Below are positions 22,734-30,392 of a stretch of DNA of 64,000 nucleotides, piece by piece. The notes beneath the pieces were generated by a model that had not been told where the DNA came from, searched no databases, and saw nothing but the letters and a program-made list of their open reading frames with translations. The stretch comes from a virus. Every line of letters begins with the position of its first letter. The first letter of the stretch is position 1. Position numbers and translations under genes: made by a program. The stretch spans positions 45,066-109,065 of IMG/VR virus record IMGVR_UViG_3300008262_006986; one strand, 5' to 3'.

Positions 22734-23168
22734 CTAGTCTTCTTTTGTATACTTATCAATAGCAGTTATGACGGCAGCAAGCATATCTGGGCCATACTTC
22801 TTGATTACATATGGCAGCAGTTTGGTGAAAAGAACTTTTACTAGCTCTTCGGGTAACCCTTGTACGGGGCTTCCCTTAAGAAGTTTTTCTAATTCCACTT
22901 CTTCATCAGATTCAGTCATGCCCATCTTTTTCTTTTCAGTAAATAAAGAAATAGCAAAGTCCAAAAATAGTGGTCCAAAAAGACGGAATAACTCAAGAAT
23001 GAAAGGGACGCTGAATCCGCTCTTTAGACCTTCTACCATGGTGGACATAACATCTGGGCCATATTTTGAAATGATGTCGGCTACATCAGTTGGTGCCATG
23101 CCCATAGCAACTGCATCGCTTTGGACTTGGGTTTGTTCAGCCATCGACATTTGTGTTTTTGTTTCCAT
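22734..23168 (-). CDS. Hypothetical protein with hydrophobic segment, 144 aa
   Basis: A hydrophobic stretch 'VPFILELFRLFGPLFLDFAISLF' near residues 50-72 could be membrane-associated or an amphipathic helix. Twice the sequence uses 'KYGPD' (residues ~35 and ~127), hinting at an internal repeat. GGAG precedes the ATG. It lies between the two signal-peptide proteins of this unit. A holin-like role is conceivable but unsupported. Confidence 0.6.
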   Translation of the reverse strand: METKTQMSMAEQTQVQSDAVAMGMAPTDVADIISKYGPDVMSTMVEGLKSGFSVPFILELFRLFGPLFLDFAISLFTEKKKMGMTESDEEVELEKLLKGSPVQGLPEELVKVLFTKLLPYVIKKYGPDMLAAVITAIDKYTKED

Positions 23169-23197
23169 AGATTCTCCAAGGTAAGTGTGTTAGCTTA

Positions 23198-23821
23198 TTA
23201 ATAGTATCTCTTTACTATTTCTAAAAGTTCTTGGTCGTTGCTAGGAACTGTTTGTGACAAAATAATTTTTCCAGAATCGTCTTCAACCACAAGCAATGAA
23301 TTTCCAGATACTTCTTGATATAATTCTCTAAATTTTGGTTGAGTTAATAATGGTGAAGATAAATCGTTGCAAACAAAATTAATTTTTTTATTTTGGTATA
23401 TTGTATCAAAAAGATTTAATTTTTTATCTGATAGTGTTTTAAAATCAACAAATGCGTAAATTGTGGGTGGCTTTTTTTCAACTAATGGGAGTTTTTTGTC
23501 TTCGCCTTTGACTCTAATTTTAGTTGTTGCAAACTCTGTTGGCTTGCCTTCAATTATGCCGATAGCAATCACATCAACTGACCCGGATGATGGTAGTTGA
23601 ATTGTAATTGTGTTTTTATTTTCTTCTATTGTATATTTTGTTTTGATATCGCTAGCAACAAGCCATTTTATAACACCTTGGCATTTTCCTTCGATTGTGT
23701 GTGTTTTTTTGCTTGCGTCAAGTTCTACACTTGGAGGTAATTCTAAATCTTTTACCTTATTTTGTGCTGCAACTAGATTTACCCAAAGCAGGAATGTCAT
23801 TAATAAAAAAAATATTCTCAT
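23198..23821 (-). CDS. Secreted two-domain protein, beta-sandwich plus thioredoxin-like, 207 aa
   Basis: A signal peptide ('MRIFFLLMTFLLWVNLVAAQ') is followed by a beta-sandwich similar in pattern to the one in the 21926-22708 protein ('GVIKWLVASDIKTKYTI', then 'DVIAIGIIEGKPT'). A C-terminal alpha/beta domain ('TIYAFVDFKTLSD' to 'SLLVVEDDSGKIIL') has thioredoxin-like order but no CxxC. AGGAG precedes the ATG and a TATATAA box lies further upstream. It is the first gene of the minus-strand secreted-protein unit. Confidence 0.65.
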   Translation of the reverse strand: MRIFFLLMTFLLWVNLVAAQNKVKDLELPPSVELDASKKTHTIEGKCQGVIKWLVASDIKTKYTIEENKNTITIQLPSSGSVDVIAIGIIEGKPTEFATTKIRVKGEDKKLPLVEKKPPTIYAFVDFKTLSDKKLNLFDTIYQNKKINFVCNDLSSPLLTQPKFRELYQEVSGNSLLVVEDDSGKIILSQTVPSNDQELLEIVKRYY

Positions 23822-23973
23822 GTTCGCTCCTGTCTCATGTTTATATATGGTATTGTTTCGAAACAGTTGTAAAAAATAAAATAAAAATTATTATTTCGAA
23901 GTTTGCACTATATTAATGCGCTGGGTGAGCCAGCATCTGTTCATTAAGTAATTTGTCTCCTTATTTCTGGTTG

Positions 23974-24011
23974 AAGTGTGGCCTATAATTTTTGTAGGCC
24001 ACACTTTTTTT
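23974..24011 (+). terminator. Intrinsic terminator just before the HldE-like gene
   Basis: GTGTGGCCTA (23976-23985) and TAGGCCACAC (23995-24004) form a 10-bp stem followed by TTTTTTT. Upstream, 23822-23973 holds no ORF, only a GCTGG/CCAGC hairpin near 23920. This suggests a short RNA or leader that ends here, 7 bases before the next start codon. Confidence 0.75.
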
Positions 24012-24017
24012 AATTAT

Positions 24018-25391
24018 ATGAACATCATCAAAAAATTTCTAGAACACGATGCTAAAAGTAAGATAACTATTAATGTTATCGGTGATCCGTTAATTGATGA
24101 GTACTACGATGTCGCTGTAAACAGAATTAGTCCAGAGTTTCCAATTCCTGTCTATAAAAGCGTTGATGAAAGTCCCATATCTGGAATGATACCGGGAGGG
24201 GCAGCAAATGTTGCGTTTCAGTTTAAGTATTTCAATGTGAATTTTGAATTGATTTGTTTGCTTTCTAATTTGGCACAAATAATTTATGATTCTAGGGGCA
24301 TAAAAACAAATTATAGCAAAGTTGTCGGAAGCATTTCTATACCAAGCAAAAAGAGATTGTATTCGCAAAACATTCCAATTTGCCGGTGGGATTTTGAAAA
24401 AGAAAATTTTGGATTAGATGATATTAAAAAGCACTTGCTTGATTTGAACATTCCAGATAGCGACTTGAATGTTTTTTCTGATTACAACAAAGGAATGTTT
24501 TCTTATCCTTGGTTTAGAAAATTTTTTAAAAAATCAAAATCTGTTGTTGATCCAAAAAACAGCAACATTGACTTATGGCAAGATTGTACAGTTTTCAAAC
24601 CGAATTCTATTGAAGCAAAACAGTTAAGCGATAGAAAGAATTGGCATGATCAAATTGATTATTTTATGAATTCTCTCCGATGTGATTCAGTTGTAATTAC
24701 ACAAGGTGGACAAGGTGTAGTTGGCAAAGAGGCTGATTATTTTGAATATAGATCGAAAAATTCTTTTTCTGATCCAAAAAGTGTTATAGGCGCTGGAGAT
24801 TGTTTTTGTTGTTTTCTATCTATGGCATTAGCTAGAGGCTTTAGCATGAAAGATGCTTGCGAGATAGCCTTCGAAGCTGGTGCTATTTATGTTAAAAGAG
24901 AATTGAATAGACCGTTGAGCCCAGCGGAGTTGTGGCAAGCTACAGGTAGTAAAATTGTCACATGTCCTGATGTTTTGTTCAATCGCAATTTCAAATTAGC
25001 TTTCACGAATGGATGTTTTGATTTGTTGCACGGGGGCCATCTATCGAGTTTGAAATATGCCTCTCAGCAGGGAGATAAACTTTGTGTTGCTATAAATTCT
25101 GATGAAAGTGTTAGAAAGATAAAAGGGGAAAACAGACCAATTATGCAGTTGGCAGACAGGTTGGCTTTGCTAGAAAATTTGGAATTTGTTGATTATATTA
25201 TTGTGTTTGATGACGAAACACCAATTGAAATAATAAAATCAATAGAACCGGATGTAATAGTAAAAGGTGCAGAATATGAGAATAAAGTTGTCATAGGCAG
25301 AGAGTTTTGCAAAGAAGTTCGTTTTGCGCCAACTTATGGCAACATGTCTACAACAAACATCATCACCAAGATAAAATCTCAGCAGGTATAG
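24018..25391 (+). CDS. hldE: HldE-like bifunctional heptose kinase/adenylyltransferase, 457 aa
   Basis: The N-terminal two thirds is a PfkB/ribokinase-type domain ('VIGDPLIDEYYDV', 'PGGAANVAFQ', and the catalytic loop 'VIGAGDCFCCF'). From about residue 320 a nucleotidyltransferase follows, with the HxGH motif in 'TNGCFDLLHGGHLSSLK' and 'VKGAEYENKVVIG'. The order matches HldE (RfaE), which converts heptose-7-phosphate towards ADP-heptose, the LPS core precursor. ATG 24018 lies directly behind the terminator without a Shine-Dalgarno; a TTG reading from 23976 would run through the terminator. The product could feed the phage's glycosyltransferases or alter the host surface. Confidence 0.85.
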   Translation: MNIIKKFLEHDAKSKITINVIGDPLIDEYYDVAVNRISPEFPIPVYKSVDESPISGMIPGGAANVAFQFKYFNVNFELICLLSNLAQIIYDSRGIKTNYSKVVGSISIPSKKRLYSQNIPICRWDFEKENFGLDDIKKHLLDLNIPDSDLNVFSDYNKGMFSYPWFRKFFKKSKSVVDPKNSNIDLWQDCTVFKPNSIEAKQLSDRKNWHDQIDYFMNSLRCDSVVITQGGQGVVGKEADYFEYRSKNSFSDPKSVIGAGDCFCCFLSMALARGFSMKDACEIAFEAGAIYVKRELNRPLSPAELWQATGSKIVTCPDVLFNRNFKLAFTNGCFDLLHGGHLSSLKYASQQGDKLCVAINSDESVRKIKGENRPIMQLADRLALLENLEFVDYIIVFDDETPIEIIKSIEPDVIVKGAEYENKVVIGREFCKEVRFAPTYGNMSTTNIITKIKSQQV

Positions 25392-26037
25392 GTTTTGATG
25401 GAGGTGTGATGCCAAGCCTGACAAGCTGACGGTTGACTTGTTTTACGATTTCTGCCCATGGAACTGAGTGTCCACCATCAAATGAAATAAGTTCAAGACC
25501 ATATTTTTCTGCCAATTCTACAGAATCATCATATGGTACAGTCCAGTCCTTTTTGCCAGCTATGACAATAGTATCGTGAGGTAGTCTGCTTGGATCAGCA
25601 TGGAAGATTTTCCAAGCAGGGTTGCCTAAAACAACTTTGGCATTTGGATGCTGATCAATAATTTCCATAACCACAGCACCGCCTTGGCTAGTTCCAACAA
25701 TTACATCCGGTTCAAATTCGTCAATTTCTTTATTGTGTTTTTCAACATTTGCAGCCATATGAGCCTTGCCAAGTTTTTCGGCCTTTTTTTGCAAGAACAT
25801 TTTTGCCCAAGCATAGCGCTCAAATCTTCCTATGTACGCAGCTTTTCTACTTGTGAGGGTGCTTATCGCTTTACAGTCGTAGCCCATGTTGTTGAGAAAT
25901 TTTGGTCCATCACCTGTGCTTGCCATGCCTGTGATCCATAAAACCTTGGGAGGCAATGATACTACTTCTGTGTCTTCAATAATATAATTTTCATTTAGTA
26001 TTTTATGGTAGGAAACCCATTCTCTAAAGTTTAACAT
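25363..26037 (-). CDS. Alpha/beta hydrolase (esterase-like) with N-terminal tag, 224 aa
   Basis: It begins 'MLNFREWVSYHKILNE', the shared capsid-targeting-like tag with an L-N-E possible cleavage site. The hydrolase starts near residue 31 ('KVLWITGMASTGDGP'). The nucleophile elbow is 'VGTSQGGAV' (Ser117), the acid is Asp164 ('GKKDWTVP') and the catalytic His is 190 ('FDGGHSVPW'). The fold is complete and compact, like small esterases or lipases. It is divergent from the phospholipase A2-like gene with 27 bp between starts; TGAGG precedes the ATG. A packaged and injected esterase is the inference. The 3' end overlaps hldE by 29 bases. Confidence 0.8.
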   Translation of the reverse strand: MLNFREWVSYHKILNENYIIEDTEVVSLPPKVLWITGMASTGDGPKFLNNMGYDCKAISTLTSRKAAYIGRFERYAWAKMFLQKKAEKLGKAHMAANVEKHNKEIDEFEPDVIVGTSQGGAVVMEIIDQHPNAKVVLGNPAWKIFHADPSRLPHDTIVIAGKKDWTVPYDDSVELAEKYGLELISFDGGHSVPWAEIVKQVNRQLVRLGITPPSKPIPAEILSW

Positions 26038-26064
26038 TTTTACCTCAAAATATATAGATATAGT

Positions 26065-26463
26065 ATGTTTAATTTTTCAACTATGCGTTACGGCAACTTC
26101 TGTGGTCCCGGACCATATGATGAGAAGGGATTTGCCAAGTCCCCAATCAACCCTGTGGATGCAGCATGTAAAACTCACGATATAGGCTATAGAGACTGCG
26201 GTTTGATAGGACTCGATGCTGTCAAAGCAGCCTTACCCGGAAGCAAAAACCCATGTGCAATGCCTTATGATGTCACGCTAATCAAGGATTTAGATGATGT
26301 TATCGAAGACCCTAAGACACCTATGGGACAAAAACAAGTCGCAAAAATAATTCGTGGATACTTTGGATTAAAAACCAAGATAGCGTTGCCATCCAAAAAA
26401 TTAGATTTTGCTAATTGGTTAGTAAATAAAGAAACAGATGCAAAAAGTGAAGGGAATTCTTAA
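26065..26463 (+). CDS. Phospholipase A2-like protein, 132 aa
   Basis: The secreted-PLA2 signature is clear: calcium loop 'YGNFCGPGP' (residues 9-17) and active-site helix 'PVDAACKTHDIGYRDC' with the His38-Asp39 pair flanked by Cys35 and Cys45. PLA2 hydrolyses the sn-2 ester of phospholipids. There is no signal peptide. Unusually, the C-terminus carries 'KLDFANWLVNKE', very like the N-terminal tag of other proteins here. The stop is followed at once by a gene that starts with the tag. The upstream 27 bp has TATATA-type boxes and no ribosome-binding site on this strand. ATG 26083 is an alternative start. Confidence 0.8.
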   Translation: MFNFSTMRYGNFCGPGPYDEKGFAKSPINPVDAACKTHDIGYRDCGLIGLDAVKAALPGSKNPCAMPYDVTLIKDLDDVIEDPKTPMGQKQVAKIIRGYFGLKTKIALPSKKLDFANWLVNKETDAKSEGNS

Positions 26464-26697
26464 ATGAAAAACTTTAAAGATTGGGTTCAAGAACAATACC
26501 ATGAAGATGCATCATTTTTTGATTTACAGGGCATGGCAAAAGCTTTGGGAGATATCGCAAAAAATCAAGCAGCCAAGGCAAATGCTCCAAAGCCACCAGC
26601 GAAGCTTGATCCTAAAAATCAGCTTGCTATTGACAAATATGTTAGAGACCCAAGGCAAAAAAAGGTTCTTCAAAATCTTGTCATGGGAGCACAATGA
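26464..26697 (+). CDS. Small tagged protein, 77 aa
   Basis: Starts 'MKNFKDWVQEQYHEDAS', a clear copy of the tag, directly after the phospholipase stop codon (no gap). The rest is Ala/Lys/Pro-rich and probably disordered to helical ('AKANAPKPPAKLDPKNQ'). It overlaps the next tagged ORF by 4 bases. Likely a packaged basic protein; function unknown. Confidence 0.65.
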   Translation: MKNFKDWVQEQYHEDASFFDLQGMAKALGDIAKNQAAKANAPKPPAKLDPKNQLAIDKYVRDPRQKKVLQNLVMGAQ

Positions 26698-26855
26698 CAT
26701 TTAAAGAATTTTTAGTTTTAAGTGAAAAGAATTTCAATAATCATGGTGGGGATAGAAGTACGCATCGTGCTTTGATTACTAGATCAAAGACTAAACATGT
26801 GAGTCCACACTTCGGTCCTCTGTATAAAAAAAGAAAAAGCCTGTTTAAAATATAA
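26694..26855 (+). CDS. Very small basic tagged protein, 53 aa
   Basis: This short gene begins at the ATGA overlap with the previous stop. The N-terminus 'MTFKEFLVLSEKN' is the closest of all to the T4 tag MKTYQEFIAEA, and L-S-E would be a good prohead protease site. The remainder is strongly basic ('KKRKSLFKI' at the end), like DNA-associated internal proteins. It is supported by the overlap, the tag and its place in the cluster. Confidence 0.6.
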   Translation: MTFKEFLVLSEKNFNNHGGDRSTHRALITRSKTKHVSPHFGPLYKKRKSLFKI

Positions 26856-26876
26856 AATACGATATCAATTAATACC

Positions 26877-26899
26877 GATTGTAACATCTTGTTACAATC
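26877..26899. promoter_or_regulatory. Perfect 10-bp dyad, possible operator
   Basis: GATTGTAACA-TCT-TGTTACAATC. It is too AT-rich and lacks a T-run for a terminator. It precedes a late-type AATAAATA box (26915-26922) that could drive the gene at 27005, so a regulator-binding site is plausible. Confidence 0.45.
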
Positions 26900-27004
26900 T
26901 GTGTTCGTTGTTTTAATAAATACTTTTGGCACTCAGCAAGATTGGGCGAATGAAAAGATAGAAAAAATGAATTGATTGTTTTTAGCTCATGAGGGAGGCC
27001 GATT

Positions 27005-27280
27005 ATGGGAAATAGATTTGATTTTCCTTTTGATGATAGTTTTGATGATGATTCTGGCAAGAAAAAGAAAAAGGACATGCCTATAGAGGATCAAATAATC
27101 ATGGCACAGCAAGAGCAGACAGATATTCTCAGAAGCGATGTTGATGAGAAAATTTTACATGATGCAATATCTGTTGCTAGTAAAGATTGGCTATGGTCGT
27201 TTCGTACTACGAAAAACAAACTGACAATCATTAAGAAAATTTATTCGAATCTGAAAAAAATGGTAAACGAATTGTTTTAA
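27005..27280 (+). CDS. Hypothetical acidic/basic protein, 91 aa
   Basis: Starts 'MGNRFDFPFDDSFDDDSGKKKKK': an acidic cluster followed by a Lys run, then a helical segment ('IEDQIIMAQQEQTDIL'). GGGAGG precedes the ATG. It has a ~75-base leader after a possible late box. It ends before a strong terminator. No family recognised. Confidence 0.6.
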   Translation: MGNRFDFPFDDSFDDDSGKKKKKDMPIEDQIIMAQQEQTDILRSDVDEKILHDAISVASKDWLWSFRTTKNKLTIIKKIYSNLKKMVNELF

Positions 27281-27310
27281 TTAGTAACAATTATTTTTGT
27301 GTTTACTTTA

Positions 27311-27344
27311 TTAACCGAAGGCCGATGCCTTCGGTTAATTTTTT
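27311..27344 (+). terminator. Intrinsic terminator
   Basis: TTAACCGAAGGC, loop CGAT, GCCTTCGGTTAA, then TTTTTT. It separates the 27005 gene from the FmdB-PrkA unit, whose first ribosome-binding site (GGAG) starts in the T-run. Confidence 0.85.
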
Positions 27345-27353
27345 GGAGTAATT

Positions 27354-27683
27354 ATGCCAACATATAGTTTTGCCTGTTTGAAATGTAAAAAAGAATACGA
27401 CTCATTGACAAACTTTGATTCTTCTGGAAAATATAAAGATGTTGTTTGCCCATCCTGTGGGTCAAAGAGGAAGAAGCAACAAGTGACTTTCATTTCCAAC
27501 ATAAAATTTACTAATCCGAAAGATACAAGTAAATTTGATAACTTTGGTTATCGTGCTGGATATAATTTAGAACAAGCGCAAGACCTTCGCCGTAAAGCGG
27601 AGGAAGCGTCACATGTGGGTGGCCAACCATATCGTGAGATTGATGACATTCAAAGTGGTCAGTTCTTTGGAGAAGTTGAGTAA
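27354..27683 (+). CDS. FmdB-type zinc ribbon protein, 109 aa
   Basis: The N-terminal 'MPTYSFACLKCKKEYD...' with a second CxxC in 'VVCPSCGSKRKKQ' is the FmdB/YgiT-like putative regulatory zinc ribbon found in many bacteria and phages. The C-terminal part ('LEQAQDLRRKAEEASHVGG') is helical. It is 24 bases upstream of prkA and probably co-transcribed with it. The family has no firm biochemical role. Confidence 0.75.
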   Translation: MPTYSFACLKCKKEYDSLTNFDSSGKYKDVVCPSCGSKRKKQQVTFISNIKFTNPKDTSKFDNFGYRAGYNLEQAQDLRRKAEEASHVGGQPYREIDDIQSGQFFGEVE

Positions 27684-27707
27684 TTTTGCACATTTGAGGA
27701 TTAAGAC

Positions 27708-29777
27708 ATGAGCAAACTCGAACAAGTAGCACAAAAATTTAACAAAACAGAATATGCAGCAATCAATGAAGAGATGTCTTTTCAAGAGTATCTCGAAAAG
27801 TGTTATGAAAATCCCAAGCTGATAAGAACTGCATATCAAAGACTTTATGATATGGTTGTCGCAAAAGGCACCAGAGAAGTCGAAAGATATCGCAACATAC
27901 TTACACATTACAACTTTTTTGACGATCTGGATATTCCTATTTTTGGTTTGGAGGAAACTCTAGACCGTTTTATGAAACATATTAAAGGTGCTGCTGGGTT
28001 TTACGGTACAGAAAAAAGAATTCTCTTGCTACATGGTCCTGTTGGTTCATCCAAGAGTACCATTTGCAGATTGCTTAAAAAAGGGTTAGAAAAATATAGT
28101 CGTACAAATGAGGGAGCTTGGTATTCTTTCAAGTGGGTCAATTTACCAACTGGACAAGATGGTATTTACACTTCCGATACTGACTGCTGCCCTATGCATG
28201 AAGAGCCTTTGCGCTTGATGCCAGAGGATATGCGACAAGAGGTGCTAGCTGATCTCAACAAAATACACAGAGATCAAGCAGACCAAAAAGATTTGGCTAC
28301 TTTGTATTCTTTGAATGTCGATGGAGAGCTTGACCCAAGGTGCAAGCTATTCATGCAAAGGCTTTTAAAGAAGTATGATGGTGATTGGCTTAAAGTCGTT
28401 ACTAATCACATTCGTGTGATTCGCTTGACACATTCCGAAAGTGATAGAGTGGGAATTGCTACTTTCCAGCCGAAAGATGAAAAGAATCAAGATTCAACTG
28501 AACTGACTGGTGACATTAACTTCGCAAAAATCCCACATTTTGGAAGCGACTCCGATCCCAGAGCTTTCAGCTTTGATGGAGAGTTATGCGTTGGTAACCG
28601 TGGCGTTGTTGAATTTATTGAAATGCTCAAATTAGAGCAAGCTTTCCTATATGACCTTTTGGGTGCATCGCAAGAAAGACAAATCAAACCCAAAAAGTTT
28701 TCGCAGATTAGAGTTGATATGGCAATTCTTGGCCATACTAATCAACCTGAATTTGAAAAACTCAAAAACAATCCATTTATGGAAGCTTTGCGAGACAGAA
28801 CTGTTAAGATTGATGTCCCATATTTATTGAAGTGGGATGACGAAATTAAAGTTTTAGAACAAGACTACTCAAACGGCAAAGTTCGTCAGCATGTAGCACC
28901 TCATACTTTGGAGGTTGCTGCGCTGTGGGCAATTCTTACTCGACTTCAAGACGATAAGGACGGTAAGCTAAGTCTTGTAGAAAAAGCCGAGCTATACAAT
29001 GATAAGATGCTCCCCGGCTGGACCGAAGACTCTGTCAAAGAGCTAAGAGATAAGTATCCAGATGAAGGTATGGCTGGTGGCGTTAGCGCAAGGTATGTGC
29101 AAGATAAAATTGCTAATTGCCTTTCTGATAGGCATGATTACATTAACCCATTCATGGTTCTTAACAGTTTGATGGATGGTCTTGAAAACCATAGTTTGAT
29201 TACAAACAAAGACCAGATTAAACAGTATACTAACTGTATTACTTTGGCCAAGAATAAGCTTGATGAGATTCTGAAAGCGGAGGTTCAAAAAGCACTTGTG
29301 GGTGATGAGGAAGCAGTTGTTAGACTTTGTTCAAACTATATAGACAACTTGATGGCTTATATCAACAAGTCTAAAGTAAAGAATCCATATACTGGCCGTG
29401 AGGAGCAGCCTGATGAGCGACTGATGCGTAACATTGAAACAAAAATTGATGTTGCTGAAAACGCAGTCGATGATTTCAGAAGAATGATTGCTGCTTTCAT
29501 CGGTGAATTGAGCCACAAGAAGAAAACTTTTGCTTGGGACTCTTCTCCTTTACTGAAAAAAGCTTTCGAGATGAAGTTGTTTGAAGATACTAAAGATCAT
29601 ATTAAGTTATCTGCTTTGCATGTTTCTGGAAGTTCTGTTGTTGATCCGAAGATTCAGGAAAAGATTGATGCTATAATTGAGAGGATGAAAGAATATGGAT
29701 ACAACGAACAATCCGCAAGGGATGTTCTAGATTATGTTGGGTCCATATTTGCCCGTGGTGACTTAGCAGAAGAATAA
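27708..29777 (+). CDS. prkA: PrkA-type AAA+ serine protein kinase, 689 aa
   Basis: The full-length match to bacterial PrkA (E. coli YeaG) has the N-terminal 'FQEYLEKCYENPKLIRTAYQ' segment, AAA Walker A 'GPVGSSKST' near residues 110-117, and a long helical C-terminus ending 'YGYNEQSARDVLDYVGSIFARGD', the PrkA C-terminal domain. In bacteria PrkA acts with YeaH and SpoVR in stationary-phase, nitrogen-stress and sporulation-linked responses. Both partners are encoded about 1.5 kb downstream, so the full module is present. AGGATTAAGAC precedes the ATG. Length is close to the bacterial ~640 aa, which suggests function rather than decay. Confidence 0.9.
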   Translation: MSKLEQVAQKFNKTEYAAINEEMSFQEYLEKCYENPKLIRTAYQRLYDMVVAKGTREVERYRNILTHYNFFDDLDIPIFGLEETLDRFMKHIKGAAGFYGTEKRILLLHGPVGSSKSTICRLLKKGLEKYSRTNEGAWYSFKWVNLPTGQDGIYTSDTDCCPMHEEPLRLMPEDMRQEVLADLNKIHRDQADQKDLATLYSLNVDGELDPRCKLFMQRLLKKYDGDWLKVVTNHIRVIRLTHSESDRVGIATFQPKDEKNQDSTELTGDINFAKIPHFGSDSDPRAFSFDGELCVGNRGVVEFIEMLKLEQAFLYDLLGASQERQIKPKKFSQIRVDMAILGHTNQPEFEKLKNNPFMEALRDRTVKIDVPYLLKWDDEIKVLEQDYSNGKVRQHVAPHTLEVAALWAILTRLQDDKDGKLSLVEKAELYNDKMLPGWTEDSVKELRDKYPDEGMAGGVSARYVQDKIANCLSDRHDYINPFMVLNSLMDGLENHSLITNKDQIKQYTNCITLAKNKLDEILKAEVQKALVGDEEAVVRLCSNYIDNLMAYINKSKVKNPYTGREEQPDERLMRNIETKIDVAENAVDDFRRMIAAFIGELSHKKKTFAWDSSPLLKKAFEMKLFEDTKDHIKLSALHVSGSSVVDPKIQEKIDAIIERMKEYGYNEQSARDVLDYVGSIFARGDLAEE

Positions 29778-29786
29778 GGAGCAAAC

Positions 29787-30014
29787 ATGAGTGCAGCTAA
29801 TTTGAAGAATCCTTGGTTGAATTCTGCCAAATCTAGGCAGTTGCTTGAAGACCTCGATGAGCATATCATGAACGGATGGGCCTCTGATGCAACCTTGGGT
29901 GAGCTAATCAATAGCCTGCCCAACGAGCTACGAGACTTTTTCTTGAACATGAAGTTCTCATCCCCGCTTGAGACAGATAAAGGCTTTGATCTGTCTTTTA
30001 ACTCTGGAGAGTAA
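29787..30014 (+). CDS. Hypothetical protein, 75 aa
   Basis: A small helical protein 9 bases after prkA ('WLNSAKSRQLLEDLDEHIM', 'LGELINSLPNELRDFFL'). AAGGAG precedes the ATG. Tight linkage suggests it works with PrkA, but I recognise no family. Confidence 0.6.
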   Translation: MSAANLKNPWLNSAKSRQLLEDLDEHIMNGWASDATLGELINSLPNELRDFFLNMKFSSPLETDKGFDLSFNSGE

Positions 30015-30019
30015 TCAAA

Positions 30020-30373
30020 ATGTGGGCGTTTTTGTTGCTGACCTGTTTTATTAATACAGCAGATTTACAAAAACGCCCACTTGATATTTTTAGTCAATTC
30101 GATTCAGAAAATTATCCAACTAAAACTTTTTCTGGCTATGTTGAATATGACAAGAACATTTTAACACTTAGTCATATGCCAGTCGGAAAATTTCCGAATG
30201 CCGTCATGTATAAACATCAGTTAATTGTTACAAATCCACAACAAAAAGTTTTGCTAGATCGAGCAGAAAAACAAGAAAAAGCAGTAAAAGTAGTTGGTCA
30301 AATAACTAATATTCTTGGAAAGCAAGTCATAGTTGTTGATTCTGTCATAATTTTAGAATTTAATTCAAATTAG
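30020..30373 (+). CDS. Hypothetical exported protein, 117 aa
   Basis: It has a short signal-like N-terminus ('MWAFLLLTCFINTA'), then a beta-rich domain with 'KTFSGYVEYDKNILTLSH' and 'VKVVGQITNILGKQVIVV', which has the look of a small OB-like barrel. It is 5 bases from the previous gene. Function unknown. Confidence 0.55.
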   Translation: MWAFLLLTCFINTADLQKRPLDIFSQFDSENYPTKTFSGYVEYDKNILTLSHMPVGKFPNAVMYKHQLIVTNPQQKVLLDRAEKQEKAVKVVGQITNILGKQVIVVDSVIILEFNSN

Positions 30374-30392
30374 AAGCGAAAGGGTAAAAATA

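Noticed and set aside
24018-24060. HldE start MNIIKKFLEHD as another capsid-targeting tag
   Set aside because: It is short and fits poorly (no F-x-[ED] before the aromatic pair), and the kinase domain begins almost at once.
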